64,000 nt of DNA from Balneolaceae bacterium. GTDB taxonomy: Bacteria; Bacteroidota; Rhodothermia; Balneolales; Balneolaceae. The stretch lies in contig JAFIFB010000010.1 in NCBI GenBank assembly GCA_020832285.1, positions 1-64,000 of the forward strand. The letters are read 5' to 3'. The position numbers and the translations under genes were made by a program. Positions 54,162 to 62,547 of this stretch are shown piece after piece (position 1 is the first letter of the stretch; each line of letters starts with the position of its first letter). The notes below the pieces were generated by a model. It had not been told where the DNA came from. It did not search any database and saw only the letters and a list, made by a program, of their open reading frames with translations.

Positions 54162-57100
54162 TTAATTGTTAATTGTTCTTCGTATCGAAATTTCGGTTTC
54201 GTCGCCCTCGATTTCCCAGGTCTTGACAAAATCAGATACGTCCAGTATGCTGGTATTGATCTCTTCTGCAAGTGTTTCGGTTTTGATATTATCCAATGAA
54301 GATTCAACCGCTTTTTTCAGTACATCCGAACCGGAGAACCCGATCACAATGCGGTCTGTCACTTCAAAATCGGCCTCTTTGCGCATATTCTGAATGCGGT
54401 TCACGAATTCACGTGACAACCCTTCTTCAATCAGTTTGGGGGTCAGTTCTGTATCCACAGCAACAGTTATGCCTTTTTCTGTTTCAACAGACCATCCCTG
54501 GAGGCCGGTTCGCTGAATTTCTATTTCATTTGATGAAATTCTTACTTTTTCATCATCATCCAGAAGAAGTTCAATAACGCCTTCATCTTCGAATTTAGTA
54601 ATATCTTCGGTAGATAGTTGATTTATTTTTTTGGCAACTGCTTTCATCCGCTTTCCGAGCCGCTTTCCAAGTACCGGGAAGTTCGGTTTGGCAGATTTAC
54701 TCACAATACCGGAATCATCATTCACATACTCAATTTCTTTAACGTTTACCTCATCCAAAATAATGCCTTTCACCGCATTAACTACCGTTCGCTCATCGCT
54801 GGCAATTGGAAGTATAATTTTTTTCAGTGGCTGTCTAACGTTCACATTGATTTGATTTCGAACCCGCAACACAATGGAGCTAATAATTCTGGCCACATCC
54901 ATACGGCGTTCGAGCTGTTTGTCGATGGCAGTTTCCTCAACCGTCGGATAAAATGAGATATGGACAGAATCTTCATCCTGTTTCACTACCTCGTTCAAGC
55001 GCTGGTAGAGCCATTCACCCATATAAGGTGCGATGGGCGACATGATTTTCGCCAGACTGAGCAGACACTCGAAAAGGGTTTGATAAGCGGCCGTTTTGTC
55101 CAGGCTTTTGCCTTCTTTCCAGAAACGTCGACGGCTTCGGCGGATGTACCAGTTACTCAATTCATCCAAAAAGTGTTCCATCTCACGGACTGCTTTGGTG
55201 GGTTCGTACTCATCCAAAAATTCATCCACCTGTTTTACAGTAGTGTTGAGGCGGGAGATAATCCAACGATCCATCTCGGTTCTTTCAGAACTTGGGATAG
55301 GCGAACCAGAGTAGGTAAACCCGTCGATATTTGCATAAAGAGCAAAAAAGGAGTACGTATTTACGATAGTATTGAAAAACTTTCGCTGAACTTCATTCAA
55401 GCCTTCTTCACTGAACTTCAGGTTTTCCCACGGAGATGAATTCGACATCATATACCAGCGAACGGTATCCGCTCCAAAATTTTGAATCACTTCCTGCGGA
55501 TCCACCGTATTCCCTTTCGACTTGCTCATCTTCTCGCCTTTGGCATCCAGCACCAGGCCATTAGATACCACATTCATATAAGCCGGTTTGTCGAACAGCA
55601 TGGTTCCGAGTGCATGCAGTGTGTAAAACCATCCCCGGGTCTGATCAACCCCTTCAGCGATAAAATCGGCAGGGAAATTTTCCTTGAATTTCTTTTTGTT
55701 TTCAAACGGATAGTGCCATTGTGCCCAGGGCATCGCTCCCGAATCGAACCAAACGTCCAGTAGATCGGGAATTCGCCTCATAGTGCCGCCATTCGGGCAC
55801 TTCCATGTAAACTCGTCGATATGCGGACGGTGCATATCCAGATCCAGATCATCAGGGATTTTCGCTTTTTTCCTGAGCTCTTCCACACTGCCGATGCACT
55901 CCACATAATCGGGATCTTTATCACTTACCCATATAGGTATAGGCGTGCCCCAATAGCGCTGGCGTGATACAGCCCAGTCTACATTATTTTCGAGCCAGGT
56001 TCCAAAACGGCCAGTGCCGGTGCTCTCCGGCTTCCAGTTAATTTTCTTGTTGAACTCCACCATTTTGTCTTTCACGTCGGTGGTGCGGATAAACCACGAT
56101 TCAACCGGATAAGACATCAGCGGAGTTCCTTTTCGCCAATCAAAAGGATAATTGTGCACGTACGTTTCGTGGTGATACATGCGGTTTTTATCCTTGATGG
56201 CACGGATAATTTCCTTGTCGGCATCTTTGAACCACATTCCCGCATAATCTTTCACCTCACCGGTAAAGCGGCCTTCGCGGTCAATAGGGTTATAAAGGGG
56301 AATGCCGGCTTTTTTACAAGTTTCGAAGTCATCAGCACCAAAAGCTGGAGCGGTATGCACCACACCGGTGCCATCTTCAGTTGTCACATAATCGGCCGCA
56401 ACCACTCTCCATGCATCCTCTTTTTCATATTCCTGCATCGCATATTCAAAAACAGGCTTATACACCCAGCCGATCAGGTCACTTCCTTTGTAATGTTCTG
56501 TGATTTCATACTCTTGCCGGATTGCATCATCCAGGCAGTCCTTGGCCAGGATATAAAATTCGGTTTTCTCTTCCTCGGATACTTTGATTTTCACATACTC
56601 CAGTTCCGGATTCACCGCAAGTGCCATATTTGAAATAATGGTCCAGGGAGTTGTAGTCCACGCCAGGAAGAAAACATTTTCATCGGCATCGAGGGAAAAT
56701 TTAACGGTAATAGAAGGATCTTGTGTCTCTTCATAACCCAAACTCACTTCATGTGAAGAAAGTACCGTTCCGCTTCCCGGTGAGTACCACTGAATTTTGT
56801 AGCCTTTGTATACCAGCCCCTTTTCATAAAGCTGTTTGAACGCCCACCAGACCGATTCGATATAATTATTTTCGAAGGTGATGTAGGGATTATCCAGGTC
56901 GACCCAGTACCCCATCCTGGTGGTGAGGTCGTCCCAAAGATGCTTGTACTTCAGCACACTTTCCCGGCACTTTGCATTGTATTTGGCCAGTCCGTACTCT
57001 TCTACCTGGGAACGGCCTTCCAGGCCAAGCTCCTTTTCTACTTCAATTTCAACTGGCAGCCCGTGCGTATCCCAGCCGCCCTTTCTTTCTACGCGGAAAC

Positions 57101-57332
57101 CTTTCAGGGTTTTATAGCGGCAAAACAGATCTTTCACCGTACGGGCCATAACATGATGAATGCCCGGCTTGCCGTTTGCAGTAGGCGGCCCTTCAAAAAA
57201 CGTAAACGGAATTCCATCACTGCGGGTGTCAAGACTTTTCTCAAAAATCTTGTTCTCTTTCCACCAGTTCAGGATTTCAACTTCCGCTTTGGGGTATGCC
57301 AGCTGTTTAACTTCTTTAAACTTATTAGCCAT
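54162..57332 (-). CDS. ileS: Isoleucine--tRNA ligase, type 2
   Basis: This 1056-residue class I synthetase is of the long, eukaryote-like type 2 (type 1 is about 930 residues with C-terminal zinc finger). The HIGH-equivalent motif reads GPPTANGKPGIHHVMAR, that is G-I-H-H, and the KMSKS loop is GEKMSKSKGNTVDP. The editing domain (about 190-410, with TTEDGTGVVHTAPAFG) is present. The GIHH order is unusual versus HxGH or HxxH. First gene of ileS-dksA-like-lspA. Confidence 0.96.
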   Translation of the reverse strand: MANKFKEVKQLAYPKAEVEILNWWKENKIFEKSLDTRSDGIPFTFFEGPPTANGKPGIHHVMARTVKDLFCRYKTLKGFRVERKGGWDTHGLPVEIEVEKELGLEGRSQVEEYGLAKYNAKCRESVLKYKHLWDDLTTRMGYWVDLDNPYITFENNYIESVWWAFKQLYEKGLVYKGYKIQWYSPGSGTVLSSHEVSLGYEETQDPSITVKFSLDADENVFFLAWTTTPWTIISNMALAVNPELEYVKIKVSEEEKTEFYILAKDCLDDAIRQEYEITEHYKGSDLIGWVYKPVFEYAMQEYEKEDAWRVVAADYVTTEDGTGVVHTAPAFGADDFETCKKAGIPLYNPIDREGRFTGEVKDYAGMWFKDADKEIIRAIKDKNRMYHHETYVHNYPFDWRKGTPLMSYPVESWFIRTTDVKDKMVEFNKKINWKPESTGTGRFGTWLENNVDWAVSRQRYWGTPIPIWVSDKDPDYVECIGSVEELRKKAKIPDDLDLDMHRPHIDEFTWKCPNGGTMRRIPDLLDVWFDSGAMPWAQWHYPFENKKKFKENFPADFIAEGVDQTRGWFYTLHALGTMLFDKPAYMNVVSNGLVLDAKGEKMSKSKGNTVDPQEVIQNFGADTVRWYMMSNSSPWENLKFSEEGLNEVQRKFFNTIVNTYSFFALYANIDGFTYSGSPIPSSERTEMDRWIISRLNTTVKQVDEFLDEYEPTKAVREMEHFLDELSNWYIRRSRRRFWKEGKSLDKTAAYQTLFECLLSLAKIMSPIAPYMGEWLYQRLNEVVKQDEDSVHISFYPTVEETAIDKQLERRMDVARIISSIVLRVRNQINVNVRQPLKKIILPIASDERTVVNAVKGIILDEVNVKEIEYVNDDSGIVSKSAKPNFPVLGKRLGKRMKAVAKKINQLSTEDITKFEDEGVIELLLDDDEKVRISSNEIEIQRTGLQGWSVETEKGITVAVDTELTPKLIEEGLSREFVNRIQNMRKEADFEVTDRIVIGFSGSDVLKKAVESSLDNIKTETLAEEINTSILDVSDFVKTWEIEGDETEISIRRTINN

Positions 57333-57608
57333 ATTGAACGCTGTGGTTCATTTTCAAAAAATTACAAGTAAGCCTTAAATATACGAAAAGCTACGCAATC
57401 TAAATACTCTGCGACGGTCAGACTTTTCCACTCCTTGTATAAATATAAAAGCCATTAAGATAGAGAGATTCTCAAAAATATCATTATTTACTTTCTTATC
57501 CACCAAGAATAAAGGCGGAAAATGTCTGCCCCCTTCGGATTACAGTATTTAATCGCACATACCTGACTCTTATTAATTTTTGAGCCTCATACTTTCAATC
57601 AACAGGCC
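57333..57608. other. Intergenic region upstream of ileS
   Basis: About 275 bases with no gene seen, presumably carrying the ileS promoter. No T-box-like or other recognised RNA fold was found. Confidence 0.4.
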
Positions 57609-57710
57609 TGGCCCGGACATCTCACCAAAATTCAAAATTTGAACCATAAAGGACCATAAATCAATTAATCAGACTTCATTAAGTATATTTACTGTGAGAT
57701 ATCCGTGATA
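57609..57710. repeat. Miniature inverted-repeat element, family 2, copy C
   Basis: The left end TGGCCCGGACATCTCACC and the right end (complement TATCACGGATATCTCACA) form an imperfect inverted repeat. Its right half ACTTCATTAAG.ATATTTACTGTGAGATATCC matches the right end of the element at 2283-2523. At about 100 bases it is the shortest complete copy and has no coding frame. Confidence 0.62.
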
Positions 57711-57730
57711 CATCTTATTTTTAGTTTAAC

Positions 57731-57817
57731 CTGAATTTGAAAAAAGAGTCTCCCTTCCTTGCCCCGAGGGATCACTATGTGGAAAAGGAGGGGACTTTCT
57801 TGTTGTCAAATTCAAAG
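57731..57817. repeat. Foldback repeat with about 30-base imperfect arms
   Basis: CTGAATTTGAAAAAAGAGTC and TCCCTTCCTT (57731-57760) are followed by a short centre and by AAGGAGGGGACTTTCTTG and TGTCAAATTCAAAG (57785-57817), the imperfect reverse complement. It lies between copy C and the phosphatase gene and could be a decayed element or a long RNA hairpin. Confidence 0.5.
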
Positions 57818-57873
57818 AATTTATATCGAACTCACGTTAGATTAGTAAGAACAGATCATCAAAAAATTTGAAT

Positions 57874-58377
57874 ATGAACCGCCCAATCACCAAAGATAAC
57901 CCCTACCGAATCTGTTTTGTCTGCCTCGGTAATATCTGCCGCAGCCCGACTGCCGAGGGAGTTTTTCAGCATCTTGTGAATGAACGCGGGTTTCAATCCT
58001 ATTTTTATATCGATTCAGCGGGAACCTCGGCTTATCATATCGGTGAGCCTGCCAACAGCAAGAGTCAGTTTGTTGCCAATCAGCAAGGAGTAAAACTCCA
58101 CTCAAAAGCCCGGCGTTTTGATATGGCCGACCTCGAGGATTTTGACCTGATACTGGCGATGGACCACGAAAACTTCAACAACCTCAACCGGCTCGATTCC
58201 AGAGGAATCCATTCCGATAAAATAAGGCTGATGCGTGATTTTGACCCTCAACCCGGAGACGGCGCTGTACCTGATCCTTACTACGGCGGCATGGACGGAT
58301 TCCAGAATGTATTTGATGTTCTGAAACGCAGCAGTGAGAATTTGCTGGACGAATTGGCAAAAAGTATTAACAAGTGA
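57874..58377 (+). CDS. Low-molecular-weight protein-tyrosine phosphatase
   Basis: The ATG at 57874 is preferred over an upstream in-frame TTG, giving 168 residues. The P-loop CX5R(S) is C17-L-G-N-I-C-R23-S near the N-terminus and the acid-loop Asp is in VPDPYYGG near residue 130, as in LMW-PTPs (usual length 145-165). They dephosphorylate protein tyrosines, often in exopolysaccharide control. No BY-kinase is adjacent. Confidence 0.92.
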   Translation: MNRPITKDNPYRICFVCLGNICRSPTAEGVFQHLVNERGFQSYFYIDSAGTSAYHIGEPANSKSQFVANQQGVKLHSKARRFDMADLEDFDLILAMDHENFNNLNRLDSRGIHSDKIRLMRDFDPQPGDGAVPDPYYGGMDGFQNVFDVLKRSSENLLDELAKSINK

Positions 58378-58404
58378 CGGATTAAAGTAATCTTTTACTC
58401 TTAT

Positions 58405-58776
58405 TCACCGCCAGAATACAGCTCTTTTTAACCGGTTGCCAAATTCTGCCGAATTAGTAAGGCCGATTAGTTTTTCAAGATGGAGCAGTACAAACAGACA
58501 AAATCCGACCTGAAACAGCAGATTCATTTCCCCGGCACCCATTCCCAAAATTGAGATTTCTAACTGCGGTATCATAAGTGTAAGCAGGATTCCGAACACC
58601 GTTCCTGCAATAAAGAACACCCAGGACCAGGCTATGCCGGAACTCGATGCGTTTCGCAGCGATTCTTCGATTTCAATCTGCATCATTACATCGTGTTCAA
58701 AGTCGGGAAAAGGCATTTCCAGCCTGCTTTTACCCAGCAGTTCTTTGATCTGTTTATCTTCGTTCGGGTTTTTCAT
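58405..58776 (-). CDS. Small membrane protein, probable anti-sigma partner
   Basis: This 123-residue protein has an N-terminal soluble part (about 45 residues, KQIKELLGKSRLEMPFPDFEHDVMMQI) and two transmembrane helices (WVFFIAGTVFGILLTLMI and LLFQVGFCLFVLLHLEKLIG). Its start overlaps the stop of the ECF sigma gene by 4 bases. That coupling and topology fit an anti-sigma factor. No zinc motif is seen and the family is not recognised. Confidence 0.65.
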   Translation of the reverse strand: MKNPNEDKQIKELLGKSRLEMPFPDFEHDVMMQIEIEESLRNASSSGIAWSWVFFIAGTVFGILLTLMIPQLEISILGMGAGEMNLLFQVGFCLFVLLHLEKLIGLTNSAEFGNRLKRAVFWR

Positions 58777-59342
58777 TCGAAGCTCTCTATTGGTTTGATA
58801 TTATAGGTTTCAGTAAGGATTTCTTTCAGCTTTTTTCGTGCCCGGTGCAGAAGCACTTTAGTTTTTGACTCCGACCAGCCGGTTATCTCTCCGGTCTCTT
58901 TAATACTGTACTCCTCAAGATAAAATAACTGCAGGGCAAGAGCTTCATCCGCGGTTAACTCCTTCATAGCTTCACGGATGTAAAACCGAAGGTGATCGTC
59001 GTCCGTCTTCTGTTCTATGTTATTGACAGTTCCGGATATTCCCTCTCTATCTGCTTTCAGGGCAAAAGACAGTTTTTGCCGGCGTTTTTGACTCCTCAGC
59101 AACTGAAATGCTTCATTTACCACAATGCGGTGAAACCATGTCCTGAAGGACGATTTTCGCTCAAACGTGTGGAGCCGGGTATACGTTTTCACAAAAGCAG
59201 CCTGAACAGTGTCTTTAGCGGCAAACTCCTCTTTCAAAATGGATACAGCCAGCATGTATGCACCGTCCTGAAACTGACGAATAATAAACCGGAACGCTTC
59301 TTTCTCGCCATCCAGTACCTTTTGTATATGGGATTCCAGCAT
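58773..59342 (-). CDS. ECF-type sigma factor
   Basis: This 189-residue sigma factor has region 2 (DGAYMLAVSILKEEFAAKDTVQAAFVKTYTRLHTFERKSSFRTWFHRIVVNEAF) and region 4 (LTADEALALQLFYLEEYSIKETGEITGWSESKTKVLLHRARKKLKE) in full and typical form. It lies between a DUF6249-like membrane protein gene (9 bases upstream) and the membrane partner gene that overlaps its 3' end. Confidence 0.92.
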   Translation of the reverse strand: MLESHIQKVLDGEKEAFRFIIRQFQDGAYMLAVSILKEEFAAKDTVQAAFVKTYTRLHTFERKSSFRTWFHRIVVNEAFQLLRSQKRRQKLSFALKADREGISGTVNNIEQKTDDDHLRFYIREAMKELTADEALALQLFYLEEYSIKETGEITGWSESKTKVLLHRARKKLKEILTETYNIKPIESFE

Positions 59343-59351
59343 CTGGAACGA

Positions 59352-59690
59352 TTAATCTTTCTTTTTGTCAAGAAAATGGGCGATGATCATTCCAACCCCT
59401 CCAAATAACACCAGGAAGAGCGGTGGCGCTCCCCAATATTGCCCAACATGTTCCTCCAAAATTAACCCTATTAATAAACCAATAGACAGTGAAACTAACA
59501 AGACTCCCGTTTTTAACCATGGAAATGAAAAACCGAAGTTTTTTTTATTTTCAGAGCTATGAGGTAGCTCCATTCCTTTTTCCAGCATGATCAGCCGCTC
59601 CTTTTCTCTGGTTTTATGGGTAAAATACCATGCCAAAAAAGCAGCGGTTAAAAATGCAAGAGACAAAATTGTAAAAATTACTCCATTCAT
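59352..59690 (-). CDS. DUF6249-like small membrane protein
   Basis: This 112-residue protein has three transmembrane helices (VIFTILSLAFLTAAFLAWYF, GVLLVSLSIGLLIGLIL, PPLFLVLFGGVGMIIAHFL) with a short KTREKERLIMLEKGMEL segment after the first, which matches the DUF6249 pattern as I recall it. Such proteins are often encoded upstream of ECF sigma genes in Bacteroidota. It is 9 bases upstream of the sigma gene, so one operon is likely. Confidence 0.7.
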   Translation of the reverse strand: MNGVIFTILSLAFLTAAFLAWYFTHKTREKERLIMLEKGMELPHSSENKKNFGFSFPWLKTGVLLVSLSIGLLIGLILEEHVGQYWGAPPLFLVLFGGVGMIIAHFLDKKKD

Positions 59691-59858
59691 AATAACTCTA
59701 TTTTATTAAGATTTCTGTGCTTCTGTCAGGTTAGATTCTGTCGGGCGGAAAAAGGTTACAAATCATCTGCCGAAACTGAAAACAAACACATTTCTTTTTC
59801 TTGAAAAGAGACTGAATGGTTTCTTTAGGGCTTTTCAAAATCATTTGTAATTTTATAA

Positions 59859-59995
59859 TAGTGTTATGTCAAAGATAAAACGTCGGGTAAGTCATAAGAC
59901 GAGTTTTTCAAAAAAAACCAATGAAGATGATTGCGATGATCCCGGATCGACTCGTCTGATGACTCTATCACTCTTTTACAGTTGACACGACAATA
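59859..59995. repeat. Miniature inverted-repeat element, family 1 (IS630-related), best copy
   Basis: This 137-base non-coding element is bounded by TA. The left end TAGTGTTATGTCAAAGATAA and the complement of the right end TATTGTCGTGTCAACTGTAA match at about 14 of 20 positions. Pairing continues inward (AAGTCATaAGACGAGT with ACTCGTCtGATGACT), so the whole element can fold back on itself. The outer end resembles the IS630 terminus at 121-140, which suggests mobilisation by an IS630 transposase. Confidence 0.75.
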
Positions 59996-60036
59996 GTCCT
60001 TAAAAAATCACAGAATTCGTCTTTATAAACAAAATC

Positions 60037-60897
60037 ATGCTGCCCGAATCCATCCACACGATACTTTCTGAAAAATACTCTCTTTCCATTCACAGCAGCC
60101 GCTCTGTCTCCGGCGGAAGTATCAACCAGGCTTACAAACTTTCGACAAACCGGGGAGAACTTTTCCTGAAATGGAAGCAACATTCACCATCTGATTTTTT
60201 TGAACGGGAGGCTGAAGGCCTGAAGGAACTGAAATCAGCCAATGGCTCGCTTCGAATTCCGGACGTGATCGCGGTTGAAAAATCCAGCACGCATCATCCC
60301 GGATTTCTGCTTTTGGAATTTATCGAAGAAGGGCGCGGCGGAGATTCTCATCAATTCGGGGCGGAACTGGCGCGGTTACATCAAACCAAAGGAGATTATT
60401 TCGGGCTTCATTACGATAACTACATCGGAAGCCTTCCCCAACGGAACGGACAATATGATAACTGGATCTCTTTTTTCGTGGAAAAACGGATCAATATTCA
60501 GATCAAAATGGGAGTGGATTCGGGCAAACTTTCTGCCTCAGTGGTTCAAAGCTGGAAACGGCTTGCCTCAAAACTTGATAATATTTTCCCTCCGTGCAAA
60601 CCTTCCCTCCTGCACGGAGACCTTTGGGGCGGCAATTACCTGTTTGATACTTCAGGCCTTGCCGTTCTAATTGATCCGGCTGTTTATTACGGGCATCCCG
60701 AAGTGGATCTTGCTTTCACAAAAATGTTCGGAGGGTTTTCGAGGGATTTTTATAATGGCTACCAATCAGTGAGCCCGATTGAAGGTGGGTTTGATGAGCG
60801 GGTTCCGATATTCAATCTCTATCCCCTGCTGGTACATGTAAATTTATTCGGAGGTCATTACGCATCTAAGTTTCAGTCGCTAATCAAAAAGTATTAA
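60037..60897 (+). CDS. Fructosamine kinase family protein
   Basis: This 286-residue protein of the fructosamine/ketosamine-3-kinase family starts MLPESIHTILSEKYSL. It has VSGGSINQAYKL, an ATP-lysine in LFLKWKQH, the catalytic Brenner motif LLHGDLWGGN and the metal-binding IDPAVYYGHPEVDLAF. Bacterial members phosphorylate ribulosamine- or fructosamine-type glycated amines to repair glycation. It is monocistronic between a mobile repeat and a converging small gene. Confidence 0.92.
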   Translation: MLPESIHTILSEKYSLSIHSSRSVSGGSINQAYKLSTNRGELFLKWKQHSPSDFFEREAEGLKELKSANGSLRIPDVIAVEKSSTHHPGFLLLEFIEEGRGGDSHQFGAELARLHQTKGDYFGLHYDNYIGSLPQRNGQYDNWISFFVEKRINIQIKMGVDSGKLSASVVQSWKRLASKLDNIFPPCKPSLLHGDLWGGNYLFDTSGLAVLIDPAVYYGHPEVDLAFTKMFGGFSRDFYNGYQSVSPIEGGFDERVPIFNLYPLLVHVNLFGGHYASKFQSLIKKY

Positions 60898-60899
60898 AC

Positions 60900-60939
60900 C
60901 TGCATTATTTACGACCAAATTTCTTGGTGAATAATGCAG
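60900..60939. repeat. Palindromic family 2 terminus (abutting ends)
   Basis: CTGCATTATT (60900-60909) and AATAATGCAG (60930-60939) are perfect inverted repeats enclosing ACCAAatttcTTGGT. The stretch ACCAAATTTCTTGGTGA is also found, in reverse, in the left end of the element at 21568. It may be two abutting family 2 ends after an internal deletion, or a hairpin after the kinase gene. Confidence 0.5.
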
Positions 60940-60954
60940 TTAAGAGCTTGCAAA

Positions 60955-60993
60955 AACAAAAAAAGCTTCCCAAATTTTCTTTCGGGAAGCTTT
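60955..60993 (-). terminator. Intrinsic terminator of the PID-CTERM gene
   Basis: On the minus strand AAAGCTTCCC and GGGAAGCTTT (60962-60993) form a 10-base-pair stem with a 12-base loop, followed by a T-rich tail. It starts about 20 bases after the stop at 61012. Confidence 0.87.
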
Positions 60994-61011
60994 CTTCAAA
61001 AATCGGTTGAT

Positions 61012-61215
61012 TTATTTCTTTTTGTCTCTCAGTTTTTTAATAGCATACCCTCCACCCGCTGCAGCGAGCAGGGCAAGGCCACCATCAATAGGTGTTTGAG
61101 TAGGTTTGTCGGGCATAGGAGGTGGTGCAGGTTGTGAAGCAGCTACATCCGGCAGAATTAAAATTGCCCCTAATAGAATCGTTAGTAATAAAGCAAATAA
61201 GATATATTTTTTCAT
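61012..61215 (-). CDS. Small PID-CTERM protein-sorting domain protein
   Basis: This 67-residue protein consists of a signal peptide (MKKYILFALLLTILLGAILI), a short Pro-rich mature segment (PAPPPMPDKP) and a C-terminal sorting signal: PIDGG followed by a hydrophobic Gly/Ala-rich helix (LALLAAAGGGYAI) and basic end KKLRDKKK. PID-CTERM signals are recognised by exosortase-like systems in Bacteroidota and relatives. The processed peptide would be only about 20 residues. No exosortase gene is adjacent. Its own terminator follows. Confidence 0.78.
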   Translation of the reverse strand: MKKYILFALLLTILLGAILILPDVAASQPAPPPMPDKPTQTPIDGGLALLAAAGGGYAIKKLRDKKK

Positions 61216-61774
61216 AATCTTCAGAGTTTTTAAATGTCAACTCCCTGCAAACAATATTCAATTTGTGAATTCAATCAAATCCATCAAGCCGGGCATGACC
61301 ATAAATTATCAGTACTAAATATTGTTTATTGTATTCTTAGAATATATAGTTTAAGATAACAATCTAAAAGTATTTCTAAGTAAATAAATATCTTGCTCAA
61401 TATCTTTTATAATCCATTAACAATCGATATGAAAAATCAGCTTCTATTAAAAAAACCTAACAGAGCCTGTAATACCTGAAGTCAAGTTATCATCAAACAA
61501 AAGTTGTGATTATTTCAAATTGAATATTCAGCGGGTATTCCTCAGGCAGAGAAGAGCTACCTTAAACAACAGATTTTGAGTAAAACTCAGTGAGTTCATA
61601 TTATATTGCTTTTTAAATGAGGCAACCCCTGAAAAAAGAATTCAGTTGATCTGTGATAAAAAGAATGTGTATACTAAGACACTTTTCACCAAATCGGTAA
61701 TTTCAGAAACGAAAAGAGGTTTCATTCAGGTTATAGAGTCCTTATTTATGACTAAAACTCTAAAACACATATTT
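61216..61774. other. Intergenic region between the PID-CTERM and peroxiredoxin genes
   Basis: About 560 bases between divergent genes with no convincing gene. An in-frame upstream extension of the peroxiredoxin frame to 61646 exists, but its residues look non-coding. The region is AT-rich and should hold both promoters. Confidence 0.45.
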
Positions 61775-62260
61775 ATGATTGAAATAGGAAAAAAAATTGA
61801 TACTGCGTTTCAAATCGAGGTTGTTCAGGGCGGAGAGCAGAAAGAAGTAACTTTCTCCGAACTTCTGGATCGCCCTGCTATTATTTCGGTATATATGCGT
61901 AATAATACCAGTGGCTGCGATAAACAAAACCGCAGCCTTGCAGAGCACGCTTCCTGGTTTGATAAAAAAGGTTATAATCTGATAGCCCTGAGCAAAGACA
62001 CCTGCGGCTCCCACAAAAATTATGCAGAAAAGCTGGATATTAACTACATCCTGGCATCCGATCCCGATTTTAAATTTGCTAAAGCGACCGACTCGATCGT
62101 TGAGAAAAAGATGTATGGAAAAACATTTGATGCCCCCTCAAGATCGGCGTTTATTATCGATAAGGAGGGAACGGTACTTGGTATTATTGAAAAAATAAAT
62201 ACCAAAGCACATGCAGAGGAGTTGAAAGAGCTGATTGAGGAAATAGAACAGGCAATTTGA
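61775..62260 (+). CDS. Peroxiredoxin of the AhpC/TSA-BCP type
   Basis: The ATG at 61775 gives 161 residues and a natural start (MIEIGKKIDTAFQIEVVQGG). The peroxidatic Cys is C48 in NNTSGCDKQNRSL, where BCP proteins usually have NTPGCTxE. A second Cys, C77, follows in SKDTCGSHKNYAEKL. The DAPSRSAFIIDKEGTVLGIIEK end is typical. It should reduce peroxides with thioredoxin. The replaced Pro-Gly and Thr around C48 mark it as divergent. Confidence 0.82.
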   Translation: MIEIGKKIDTAFQIEVVQGGEQKEVTFSELLDRPAIISVYMRNNTSGCDKQNRSLAEHASWFDKKGYNLIALSKDTCGSHKNYAEKLDINYILASDPDFKFAKATDSIVEKKMYGKTFDAPSRSAFIIDKEGTVLGIIEKINTKAHAEELKELIEEIEQAI

Positions 62261-62547
62261 CATAGTACCTGTTGCTGACACTGACTTCTGAAATATCCAT
62301 AAAATAAAATATGTTTGATGATAGTATTGTCAGTTCAAAGCTCGACATAAGTAAATTCCGGGTTAAACAGCCTGTTTTCTTGTCAAACCAGAATTCTGAT
62401 TTCTAAAAGGCAGATATTAATCATTCACAACATCTAAAATATAAATTATTAAAAATCGTCACACCTGGTGGATATCTTGATTGAGAGCTCTATCGAACTC
62501 ATCCAGGCTATCGATTCGTACGAACGTTTACTACCTAATAAATACAC

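Noticed and set aside
57333-57600. T-box or leader attenuator upstream of ileS
   Set aside because: No terminator, specifier-like sequence or isoleucine-rich short frame was found.
61646-61774. N-terminal extension of the peroxiredoxin frame
   Set aside because: The extra 43 residues look unlike any peroxiredoxin N-terminus, and the ATG at 61775 gives the natural family start.
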